From positions 825 through 6,155 of the forward strand of contig DPVA01000096.1 of assembly GCA_003529705.1 (NCBI GenBank): DNA of 5,331 nt. Reading direction: 5' to 3'. The position numbers and the translations under genes are program-made. The DNA comes from Gammaproteobacteria bacterium. GTDB lineage: Bacteria > Pseudomonadota > Gammaproteobacteria > Arenicellales > UBA868. Below, piece after piece: positions 1 through 5,331 of this stretch (its first letter is position 1; the number at the start of each line of letters is the position of its first letter). The notes beneath the pieces were generated by a model. The model was not told the origin of the DNA. It made no database searches and was given only the letters and a program-made list of their open reading frames with translations.

Positions 1-375
1 GTTGATCTCACAGGTAATGAGTCCAGAATTATGTTCACGCAGCGCATCACCACCAAAGCCACGCCTTGCCAACGCGCCGGGGGCAAGGTTGTGCAGAAAA
101 ACGTCAGCCTTTTTCAGCATTGATCTCAGCAGTGCTTCATCCTCGCCCTTATTGAGATCGATGGCGATCGACTCCTTGCCACGGTTAAGCCAGGAGAAGA
201 AAACACTATTGCCATTGGCGCCACGATCATATCCCCGCGCAAAGTCTCCCTCATTGCGCTCGATCTTGATCACACGAGCTCCGGCATCGGCCAGCATCAG
301 CCCACAGTATGGTGCGGCGACAGCTTGCTCCATAGAAACGACAAGCAAACCGGACAGTTCCTGATGTAGACCCAT
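1..375 (-). CDS. Family III (CaiB/BaiF) CoA-transferase, N-terminal part
   Basis: This is the first 125 residues of a protein that continues past the left edge. Members of this family move CoA between a CoA-thioester and a carboxylic acid in the cytoplasm, often as the activation step of a catabolic route. The visible part has the family's N-terminal pattern: a GLLVVSMEQAVAAPYCG segment (residues 9-25) corresponds to the usual 'G-hydrophobic-(D/E)-x(5)-GPY' entry, followed by LADAGARVIKIER (28-40), the FFSWLNRGKESIAIDL stretch (59-74) and DVFLHNLAPGALARRGFG (91-108). The catalytic Asp, normally near residue 170, is outside the window. The ATG at 375 is chosen because it leaves the usual short lead before the conserved core, although no clear Shine-Dalgarno precedes it. 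It follows the DmdA-like gene in the same direction after 141 nt, so it may be the last visible operon member or have its own promoter. Family assignment is firm; the acid and CoA donor cannot be told. Confidence 0.92.
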   Translation of the reverse strand, partial: MGLHQELSGLLVVSMEQAVAAPYCGLMLADAGARVIKIERNEGDFARGYDRGANGNSVFFSWLNRGKESIAIDLNKGEDEALLRSMLKKADVFLHNLAPGALARRGFGGDALREHNSGLITCEIN

Positions 376-516
376 ACTGATTAACGCATTGATGAGAAGA
401 AAAACTGAATCTACGGGATATCAAACCAAAAAGCGATCCAGGTCATGCACCCCGCATAACCCCACTCTTGGCGTCCTACCCTAACTTTTCAGGCCACGAT
501 CGCTAAGAGATTCTTC
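376..516. other. Intergenic gap between dmdA-like and CoA-transferase genes
   Basis: This 141-nt gap is the longest in the window. No ORF with family resemblance, no convincing -35/-10 pair and no strong Shine-Dalgarno were found in it. Its only notable structure is the widely spaced inverted repeat described separately. Confidence 0.6.
428..504 (-). terminator. Possible weak terminator: inverted repeat with U-run
   Basis: A perfect 7-bp inverted repeat (agcgatc at 432-438, gatcgct at 498-504) starts 12 nt past the stop of the DmdA-like gene. In the minus-strand transcript the second arm runs straight into a U-run of about five (positions 432-428), followed by GGUUU. The loop is 59 nt, far longer than in a typical intrinsic terminator, and the arms contain the common palindrome CGATCG, so chance is a real alternative. 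If real, it would attenuate read-through into the CoA-transferase gene. Confidence 0.22.
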
Positions 517-1623
517 CTAGCCCCAGAATCCGGCACGGACCGTCGCATTGCGGTCTGCATCGGGAACCTTGGCCATCAGTACCGTTCCCGCATCCCAGTG
601 TGAGCGATCGACCATGGCGATGGTTACGTTAGTGTCGTAGTCAGGCGACCAGGTTGAGGATGAAATCTGCCCCACCACATTACCTTCACTGTCTTGCAAC
701 GGCCAGGAATCATAGATTGCAGGTACCGGAGGGCCATCCACCTCGAGTGCGCGAATCTGCCGCGCAGGGGTGCTCAATTTTGACAGGGCTGCATACCCAA
801 GAAAGCCATTCACCGTGTCTAGGTCACAGTATTTCCCAAGACCTGCCTCAAAAGGCGTATGTGCTGGCGTGATATCGCTACCAAACGACAAAAGCCCCGC
901 CTCGATCCGTTCTATCAAATTCGGACACCCCGCACGCACATCCAAATCCTCCCCTGCTGCAAAGAGGGTATCCCAAAGCGCTTCTCCGTACTGACTGCCG
1001 TCAAGATACAGTTCGAAGCCGCCTTGGTGGGACCACCCGGAGCGGGCAATGATCATATCCTGTCCTTGAAAATTTATCGTCTTGTGTCTAAAAAAACGCG
1101 TGCTGACAATATCGTCACCAAATACGCGAGCTACCAGTTCATCAGCCTTGGGTCCCTGAATCGCTAGTGGCGAAACATCCGGCTCAAACACCTCGACATC
1201 AAGATCGGCAGCTGCCGCGAGACCCTTACAGTACAGCAGCATATCGGAATCGGCCAACGATAGCCAAAAACGATTTTGATGCAGTCGTATCGCTACCGGG
1301 TCGTTCATCATTCGGCCAGATGTATCTACCATTGGCACGTAATAGCACTGATCATCCTGCATGCGGGACACATCACGTGGCGTTGTCATCTGCACCAGAC
1401 GAAGTGCATCTGGCCCTACAATCTCAACTTGGCGTTCGACGGAAACATCCCACACCTGAACTGCGGACTTCAGGTGTCGGTAATCCTCTTCCGGGGTAGT
1501 AAAAAAAGATGGGAGCAGCATATGGTTATACACCGTATATGCTTTAACGCCAGCAGCGTTAACACGACTCGAGAACGGTGTTTTTCGGATACGAATCGAG
1601 GGTGTCAGGTAAGGCAAGGACAT
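517..1623 (-). CDS. dmdA-like: DmdA-like tetrahydrofolate-dependent demethylase (GcvT fold)
   Basis: This 368-residue protein has the usual length of dimethylsulfoniopropionate demethylase (DmdA), a GcvT-fold cytoplasmic enzyme that moves one S-methyl of DMSP to tetrahydrofolate, giving methylmercaptopropionate. Several blocks closely match the Pelagibacter enzyme as I remember it: TPFSSRV (15-21), TVYNHMLLP (30-38), VQVWDVSVERQVEI (55-68), QCYYVPM (92-98), NDPV (107-110, with the Asp that contacts folate in the GcvT fold), LADSD (123-127), DVEVFEPDV (142-150), AGCPNLIERIEAGLLS (231-246) and PFEAGLGKYC (257-266). The C-terminal barrel spans roughly 290-368 and includes HWDAGT (342-347). Differences from my remembered Pelagibacter sequence include RSGWSHQGGFELY (194-206), where that enzyme has Tyr for the Trp and the Phe. 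The ATG at 1623 matches the family N-terminus; only a weak G-rich ribosome site precedes it. It may be true DmdA or a relative acting on another methylated sulfonium or amine. Subfamily is well supported, substrate is not. Confidence 0.85.
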   Translation of the reverse strand: MSLPYLTPSIRIRKTPFSSRVNAAGVKAYTVYNHMLLPSFFTTPEEDYRHLKSAVQVWDVSVERQVEIVGPDALRLVQMTTPRDVSRMQDDQCYYVPMVDTSGRMMNDPVAIRLHQNRFWLSLADSDMLLYCKGLAAAADLDVEVFEPDVSPLAIQGPKADELVARVFGDDIVSTRFFRHKTINFQGQDMIIARSGWSHQGGFELYLDGSQYGEALWDTLFAAGEDLDVRAGCPNLIERIEAGLLSFGSDITPAHTPFEAGLGKYCDLDTVNGFLGYAALSKLSTPARQIRALEVDGPPVPAIYDSWPLQDSEGNVVGQISSSTWSPDYDTNVTIAMVDRSHWDAGTVLMAKVPDADRNATVRAGFWG

Positions 1624-1643
1624 GGATTTCGCCCCGTTAAAGA

Positions 1644-1678
1644 TTTTTTGGCCGCGGAATAATACCGTAGCCTAAAAA
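1644..1678 (-). repeat. Imperfect palindrome/hairpin upstream of dmdA-like gene
   Basis: Arms at 1650-1657 (ggccgcgg) and 1665-1672 (ccgtagcc) flank a 7-nt A/T loop. As minus-strand RNA the stem has six Watson-Crick pairs, one G-U and one A-C mismatch. Outside it, after one T-T mismatch, five further A-T pairs are possible (1644-1648 with 1674-1678). The U-run lies 5' and the A-run 3' of the stem in the minus transcript, the reverse of an intrinsic terminator. It is centred on the predicted -10 hexamer, so an operator or a DNA/RNA structure affecting dmdA-like expression is more plausible than termination. Confidence 0.5.
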
Positions 1679-1686
1679 CTTGGCAA
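1659..1686 (-). promoter_or_regulatory. Predicted sigma70-type promoter for the dmdA-like gene
   Basis: On the minus strand a -35 hexamer TTGCCA (1686-1681; 5 of 6 to consensus) is followed after 16 nt by a -10 hexamer TATTAT (1664-1659; 5 of 6). It lies wholly within the 92-nt gap between the GlcG-like and DmdA-like genes. A start point near 1652 would give a leader of about 30 nt before the ATG at 1623. The match is from reading alone, and A/T-rich gaps often give such hits by chance. Confidence 0.42.
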
Positions 1687-1715
1687 TACCTGAAATCGGC
1701 ACACTCCGCAAACCA

Positions 1716-2144
1716 TCAACCAGTTTCGGCCTCGAGCCCTGCAGCAGTAATACCACCCAGTGCTGCAGATTCATCATTGTCAGAGGTATCGCCAGAGATC
1801 CCCACTGCCCCGAGCAGTCTGCCCGAAGTATCCCGCACCAGCACGCCTCCCGGTACCGGCACCATGTCGCCACCGGCAAGGCCGTTTATCGACTGAATGA
1901 AGTAGGCCTGCTGTTCTGCCCGGTTCATCAGGGCGCGTGTGCCCATACCAAGTGCGATCGCCGCATTCGCTTTCCCGTGGGCGATCCGCGCCCGCATGGC
2001 ACTGACACCATTTTCAGAAGCCGCAGCAACAATCGACCCGCGAACATCCAGCACGATTACGCTAACCGCCTTGAGCTTCAACTTACGCGCCTCTGCCAAC
2101 GCACCAGCTATCAGCGTTTGCGCCTGATCCAAAGTTATCGACAT
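1716..2144 (-). CDS. GlcG/HbpS-family (DUF336) small protein
   Basis: This 142-residue protein is a complete member of the GlcG/HbpS family. Such proteins are small and single-domain; some bind haem or cobalamin-type ligands, others sit in catabolic operons (such as glycolate use) with no settled function. Diagnostic parts are an N-terminal helix with SITLDQAQTLIAGALAEA (2-19), VSVIVLDVRGSIVAAA (27-42), a middle RARIAHGKANAAIALG stretch (51-66), the family's PVPGGVLVRD loop (96-105) and the C-terminal LGAVGISGDTSDNDE (111-125), then GGITAAGL. No signal peptide is visible, so it is probably cytoplasmic. The ATG at 2144 is preferred over an in-frame GTG at 2156, because that GTG overlaps a strong Shine-Dalgarno ideally placed for 2144. 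It lies 66 nt after the aminotransferase gene and 92 nt before the DmdA-like gene, all co-directional. Family is secure; a role as accessory or ligand-binding partner of the pathway is inference. Confidence 0.9.
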   Translation of the reverse strand: MSITLDQAQTLIAGALAEARKLKLKAVSVIVLDVRGSIVAAASENGVSAMRARIAHGKANAAIALGMGTRALMNRAEQQAYFIQSINGLAGGDMVPVPGGVLVRDTSGRLLGAVGISGDTSDNDESAALGGITAAGLEAETG

Positions 2145-2150
2145 AGTCTT

Positions 2151-2154
2151 CTCC
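2151..2154 (-). promoter_or_regulatory. Strong Shine-Dalgarno (GGAG) fixing the GlcG-like start
   Basis: GGAG, within GGAGAAGA, stands 6 nt before the ATG at 2144. It is the only clearly strong ribosome site in the window. It overlaps the alternative GTG start at 2156, which argues that the first four residues of the longer reading (GTG-initiated) are not translated. Confidence 0.75.
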
Positions 2155-2210
2155 ACATTAACGTTGAACTTTGTTTCTCTCGTAATTTGAACGTATAGCG
2201 CGCAACCACC

Positions 2211-3317
2211 TCAGCGTGCTGCGGTTTCCAAGGCCTTGGGCAACGCCGTTGCAAATAGCGCGAGATCTTCCGGATACCCCACCGAGACGCGAATGCATCG
2301 GTTAAGCGGAGCCACGCCTGGCATCCGCACGAAAATTCCCTGGGCCACGAGACTGTCCAGAACCGCCTTGGCGAAATCACCATCTCGACCGCAGTCGATC
2401 GCCACGAAATTCGTTGCCGACGCTAAGGCTTCAAGTCCGTTATCCGATGCAATCTGATAAAGACTCTCACGAGCCTCTCTCACCCCAGCAACCACGCTGT
2501 TGAGATGCAGCGTATCCGAAAGCGCTGTGACGCACGCCGCCTGGGCGACACATCCAAGCCCAAAGTGATTGCGAATCTTGTTGAACTCGTTGATCAGTCC
2601 GGGCTCGCCAATTGCGTAACCGACACGGATACCTGCTAACCCATAGGCCTTGGAAAAGGTACGAAACCGCAACACCCGGTTATCCGATGGATCAATTGAG
2701 GGCATCACACCCCCTGGGGCAAATTCGCCATAGGCTTCGTCGAGCACTAGCAAGGATTCTCGTGGCATTTTTTCAACCATCGCCTCGACCACCTCCGACT
2801 CCCACCATGTACCCATGGGGTTATCGGGATTGGCGAGATAAACAAGTTTTGGGTTGTGGAGTTTCGCCGCCTCAATCAATGCTTCGGTATCTTCATGGTC
2901 ATCCTGGTATGGCACAGTGATGAGTTCCCCGCCATAGCCTGCTACATGAAAATTAAAGGTGGGGTACGCTCCTGCTGAAGTAACAACCTTGTCGGCCGGA
3001 CCTACGAAGAGTCGGACCAGATAACCAAAGAGGCCATCAATGCCCTCTCCCGCCATGATGTGTTCTGGTCCAACACCGTAATGCTCTGCCAACGCCTGAC
3101 GAAGTTCAAAGAACTCGGGGTCGCCGTATTTCCAAGCCTGTGCAGCCATTTCAGAAATGACCTGCGTGACATTTGCAGAGGGACCAAAGACGTTCTCGTT
3201 AGCGCCGATCCGTGCCGAGAATGTTTTTTCGAGTAGTCGCTCCTGGGCCTCGGGTCCGACAAACGGCACCGTAGCAGGCAATGCTTTGGCAAGCGAAGTT
3301 GTCCGGTATTCGGGCAT
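2211..3317 (-). CDS. PLP-dependent aminotransferase, HisC-like (class I/II fold)
   Basis: This 368-residue protein is a full-length fold-type I aminotransferase of the histidinol-phosphate aminotransferase group; it transfers an amino group between an amino acid and a 2-oxo acid using pyridoxal phosphate in the cytoplasm. Seen in order: substrate-entry motif GANENVFGPS (38-47), KYGDPEFFELRQALAEHYGV (63-82), AGEGIDGL (89-96) at the phosphate-cup position, NPDNPMGT (163-170) with the pyridine-contacting Asn166, LDEAY (192-196) with Asp193 and Tyr196, FSKAYGLAGIRVGY (221-234) with Lys223 as the Schiff-base lysine, and CIRVSVG (341-347) with Arg343 as the carboxylate-binding Arg. All key residues are present, so it should be active. 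The ATG at 3317 is used since an in-frame TGA lies five codons upstream; its ribosome site is weak. With no other his genes nearby, a catabolic transamination is more likely than histidine synthesis, but the substrate is unknown. Confidence 0.9.
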   Translation of the reverse strand: MPEYRTTSLAKALPATVPFVGPEAQERLLEKTFSARIGANENVFGPSANVTQVISEMAAQAWKYGDPEFFELRQALAEHYGVGPEHIMAGEGIDGLFGYLVRLFVGPADKVVTSAGAYPTFNFHVAGYGGELITVPYQDDHEDTEALIEAAKLHNPKLVYLANPDNPMGTWWESEVVEAMVEKMPRESLLVLDEAYGEFAPGGVMPSIDPSDNRVLRFRTFSKAYGLAGIRVGYAIGEPGLINEFNKIRNHFGLGCVAQAACVTALSDTLHLNSVVAGVREARESLYQIASDNGLEALASATNFVAIDCGRDGDFAKAVLDSLVAQGIFVRMPGVAPLNRCIRVSVGYPEDLALFATALPKALETAAR

Positions 3318-3360
3318 CTGAAGATTCTGTCATAGACCGAAATAAATACAACGCCGCCAG

Positions 3361-3378
3361 CCGTCTACTTTCAGACGG
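3361..3378 (-). repeat. Small hairpin spanning the phzF-like stop codon
   Basis: A perfect 6-bp inverted repeat (ccgtct at 3361-3366, agacgg at 3373-3378) with a 6-nt loop includes part of the TGA stop at 3373-3371. No U-run follows in the minus transcript, so it is not a standard terminator. It could protect the upstream message or affect coupling to the aminotransferase gene, or be chance. Confidence 0.35.
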
Positions 3379-4282
3379 AAAACTGCCCACGAACTACCTG
3401 AGTGGCAAGACCCCCCACCCAAATATCGGTGGGCACATTTCCATCAAGCACCATGTGGGTGGTGATGAGACTCGGGCGGTTAATTTCGTATCCCTGCTCG
3501 GCGCGAACGGTGCACGGTACGTTGCCGCGTACATTAATCAAACCATGGCGGGCGAGATAACAGGCCAACGCCCTGTTAGTCGTTCCCGCCGCCGGCACTT
3601 CCGGTGTTCCCGTACGCGGTGCAAATTCGCGGCAGTGCACAGTATTTTCAGCTTCGACTGTATCAACACAGAAAAACATGACCGTGTCGATATCAGCCGC
3701 TTCGCAATAATCATGCAGCCGGACAAAATCTGGAGACAGCGACTGAACGCTGGCCAAAGTTGCCATCGGAACCAGCAGATGGGAAAAATCCGACACCGTA
3801 AATTCAATAGGCAAGGAAGTCTCCAGATCATCTGGGCTCCCACGGAATAGTGTCCGCAGTTGATCTGCATCGATGGAAGCTGCTTCAAACTCGACGGACT
3901 CGAGATTTAGCATCACTTCGACACGGCCATCATTCTGATGAGCCACTCTGACGCGTGCGGAATTTACGGGTGTGTGCAGGTGGATGCTTTCTGTCGTGCC
4001 CCGAGGAATATCCAGATACCCACGCGAGGTCAAGCCTGTCATCAGCGCTAGGGTGCCGTGTCCGCACATCGGATATTCCTGGGAGGTTGAAAAAAAACGT
4101 GCGTGAATATCACGCTGCTGGACCTTCATTACGAAACAAGTTGCCGGGGCGCGAACCTCCCGGGCAATCTGCTGCATCCTTCCGATCGAGACCGCTTCAC
4201 CATCGTAGATGATCCCCGCATGACTGCCGCCAAATGTGGTATCGGAAAATGCACTGTAAAGATCAAACAGGTACGAAGGCAT
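3371..4282 (-). CDS. PhzF-family isomerase/epimerase-like protein with altered active site
   Basis: This 303-residue protein has the two-domain diaminopimelate-epimerase/PhzF fold at normal family length. Family marks are LFDLYSAFSDTTFGGSHAG (5-23, matching the usual 'F...GNPAGV' start), RMQQIAREV (35-43), CFVMK (49-53), ARFFSTSQEYPMCGHGTLAL (61-80), CREFAPRTGTPEVPAAGTT (217-235), LARHG (243-247), the EINRPS motif (266-271) and WVGGLATQVVRG (288-299). Aligned by eye with Pseudomonas PhzF, the catalytic Glu45 (in SES/SET-x-FV) falls on Ala47 and Asp208 (in EDxATGS) on Val229, Ser213 becomes Thr234, while His74 is kept as His75. It may therefore use another mechanism, perhaps with Cys73, or have lost isomerase chemistry. 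The open frame extends to an ATG at 4495, inside the amidase gene, but ATG 4282 begins exactly at the family N-terminus and 13 nt after the amidase stop. No strong ribosome site is visible, suggesting translational coupling. Family firm; reaction unknown. Confidence 0.87.
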   Translation of the reverse strand: MPSYLFDLYSAFSDTTFGGSHAGIIYDGEAVSIGRMQQIAREVRAPATCFVMKVQQRDIHARFFSTSQEYPMCGHGTLALMTGLTSRGYLDIPRGTTESIHLHTPVNSARVRVAHQNDGRVEVMLNLESVEFEAASIDADQLRTLFRGSPDDLETSLPIEFTVSDFSHLLVPMATLASVQSLSPDFVRLHDYCEAADIDTVMFFCVDTVEAENTVHCREFAPRTGTPEVPAAGTTNRALACYLARHGLINVRGNVPCTVRAEQGYEINRPSLITTHMVLDGNVPTDIWVGGLATQVVRGQFSV

Positions 4283-4295
4283 AGGGATATCTATC

Positions 4296-5331
4296 TCAGA
4301 TACGGGAATGCCACGGACGTTCAACCTCAAATGCATGTGCCAGACGCAGCAGTGTCTTCTCCTGACCAAGCGACGCACCAATCTGAATCCCAATTGGCAG
4401 TCCGTGTTCAGTTTTTGATAATGGCACCGAAGCTGCGGGAGCACCAGTTGCATTAAAAAGCGGCGTGAAGGGTATCTCGCCCAACATCCTCTCAAGGTAA
4501 ACAGACCAGTTATCGCAATCCATGCTCACCTCGTTGAGCGTTAAGGGAGGCTTCGCAAGTGTCGGCGTCAGTAGCACATCATACCCAAGAAAAAACCGGC
4601 CGAGATCATCTGCCGCTTGCTGAATACTCTCAATCGCGCCAACGTACTCCACAGCCGTACGACTTTGTCCCGCTTCGGCACACGCAATCGTCAGAGACTC
4701 AAAAAGTGGATCGGATTTTTGATCCAGGCGTCCCGATAGCACACCTCCCACCACATTCGCGATATTGACAGAAAACAGAACATCGAAAGCCTTCCGCAAT
4801 GCTCTACCATCCACTGACGGGACAACCTCCTCCACCACACAGCCCACCGATTCGCAGAGCCTGCCCGCATCAATGGCGGCATTCTTGCAACGAGTGTCGA
4901 TAGTCTCTCCCGCAAAACCGCTGGTGCAGAGCCCCACCTTTAATTGCGGCAGGTCATCTTCAAGTGACTGCCGAAACGTGCCTCGGGTCTCGGACGCGTT
5001 GTAGATAGCACCCGGAATCGGACCATGGGTGACATCTAGCAGCATCGCGGAATCCCGTACGCTATGGGTAACCGCGTGCGCCACGCTGAATCCGGCAAGG
5101 CCCTCTGCTCTGTCATGACCAAGTGGCACCCGGCCGCGGCTTGGCTTGAGACCAAAAAGACCGCAGTTACTTGCCGGAATTCGGATGGATCCACCACTGT
5201 CTGTTGCGTGCGCCGCCGGCAGCATGCCGGACGCTACGGCGCAGGCGGAACCGCCACTCGATCCCCCGGGTGAGAGATCTGCATCAAACGGGTTTAACGT
5301 GGGGCCAAAAAGTGCTGGTGCAGTGCAGATG
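4296..5331 (-). CDS. Amidase-signature family hydrolase, N-terminus cut by window edge
   Basis: The visible 344 residues are the C-terminal three-quarters of an amidase-signature enzyme (family length about 450-500), which hydrolyses C-N bonds of amides by a Ser-cisSer-Lys triad. The frame is open to the right edge, so the Met at 5225 is internal, not the start. Numbering from the edge, the glycine-serine signature PGGSSGGSA (21-29) supplies the cis-Ser (Ser24), and [11 protein letters not shown] (44-54) the nucleophile Ser48, at the canonical 24-residue spacing; the catalytic Lys lies upstream, outside the window. The following [12 protein letters not shown] resembles the subgroup that includes 6-aminohexanoate-cyclic-dimer hydrolase rather than GatA, which usually has a KPTYG-type motif there. 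The C-terminal [14 protein letters not shown] and [10 protein letters not shown] motifs are intact. It is the first visible gene of the run and ends 13 nt before the PhzF-like start, so the two are surely co-transcribed. Substrate unknown; a pathway amide or lactam is a reasonable guess. Confidence 0.9.
   Translation of the reverse strand, partial: ICTAPALFGPTLNPFDADLSPGGSSGGSACAVASGMLPAAHATDSGGSIRIPASNCGLFGLKPSRGRVPLGHDRAEGLAGFSVAHAVTHSVRDSAMLLDVTHGPIPGAIYNASETRGTFRQSLEDDLPQLKVGLCTSGFAGETIDTRCKNAAIDAGRLCESVGCVVEEVVPSVDGRALRKAFDVLFSVNIANVVGGVLSGRLDQKSDPLFESLTIACAEAGQSRTAVEYVGAIESIQQAADDLGRFFLGYDVLLTPTLAKPPLTLNEVSMDCDNWSVYLERMLGEIPFTPLFNATGAPAASVPLSKTEHGLPIGIQIGASLGQEKTLLRLAHAFEVERPWHSRI

Noticed and set aside
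2..364. 120-codon plus-strand ORF at the left edge
   Set aside because: It is the antisense of the CoA-transferase N-terminus; the minus frame carries the family motifs.
517..1623. Glycine cleavage T-protein (GcvT) assignment
   Set aside because: Conserved blocks match DmdA rather than GcvT and no gcvH or gcvP lies nearby.
1644..1678. Intrinsic terminator between the GlcG-like and dmdA-like genes
   Set aside because: In the minus transcript the stem is preceded by U and followed by A, the opposite of the required order; on the plus strand it is also followed by A.
1637..1879. 80-codon minus-strand ORF ending in the gap before the dmdA-like gene
   Set aside because: It mostly overlaps the GlcG-like gene out of frame, and its tail in the gap has no family resemblance or ribosome site.
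2145..2156. GTG start of the GlcG-like gene at 2156
   Set aside because: The GTG overlaps the GGAG ribosome site that is well placed for ATG 2144, so the longer form is unlikely.
1680..2198. 172-codon plus-strand ORF opposite the GlcG-like gene
   Set aside because: It is antisense to a clear family member, its translation shows no recognisable domain, and it has the basic, Arg/Ser-rich look of a shadow frame.
3281..3850. 189-codon plus-strand ORF opposite the PhzF-like and aminotransferase genes
   Set aside because: Antisense to two well-supported genes, with no recognisable motif.
3371..4282. Proline racemase/hydroxyproline epimerase assignment for this gene
   Set aside because: The second catalytic Cys expected in that family is absent, while the EFAPRTGTPE and EINRPS motifs fit PhzF.
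4283..4495. Longer N-terminus of the PhzF-like gene starting at ATG 4495
   Set aside because: These 71 extra codons lie inside the amidase coding region, are rich in Arg and Cys, and match nothing in the PhzF family, whose N-terminus fits the ATG at 4282.

Overview
The window is a compact bacterial catabolic gene cluster in which every supported gene lies on the minus strand, so it is transcribed from high to low coordinates. Protein families, GC content near the middle of the range and short intergenic gaps fit a proteobacterium. The close resemblance of one gene to the DMSP demethylase DmdA suggests a marine or host-associated heterotroph. That taxonomic guess is inference; no rRNA or marker gene is present.

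Layout in transcription order: (1) an amidase-signature hydrolase whose N-terminus is beyond the right edge (5331-4296); (2) a PhzF-fold isomerase/epimerase-like protein (4282-3371), 13 nt after the amidase; (3) a histidinol-phosphate-aminotransferase-type PLP enzyme (3317-2211), 53 nt later; (4) a small GlcG/HbpS (DUF336) protein (2144-1716), with a strong Shine-Dalgarno that fixes its start; (5) a GcvT-fold, tetrahydrofolate-dependent methyltransferase very similar to DmdA (1623-517), preceded by a plausible sigma70-type promoter whose -10 lies inside an imperfect palindrome; (6) after a 141-nt gap, the N-terminal 125 residues of a family III (CaiB/BaiF) CoA-transferase (375-1), which runs off the left edge.

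Read together, the genes look like a pathway for a methylated, nitrogen-containing small molecule. The amidase would release an acid or amine, the PhzF-like protein would isomerise it, the aminotransferase would remove nitrogen, the DmdA-like protein would move a methyl group to tetrahydrofolate, and the CoA-transferase would activate the remaining acid. The order of steps and the substrate are inference. The most notable points are the DmdA-like gene in a setting with no visible DMSP genes, and the PhzF-like protein, which appears to lack the general acid/base Glu and the conserved Asp of characterised PhzF. No RNA genes, mobile elements, CRISPR arrays or long repeats were seen.
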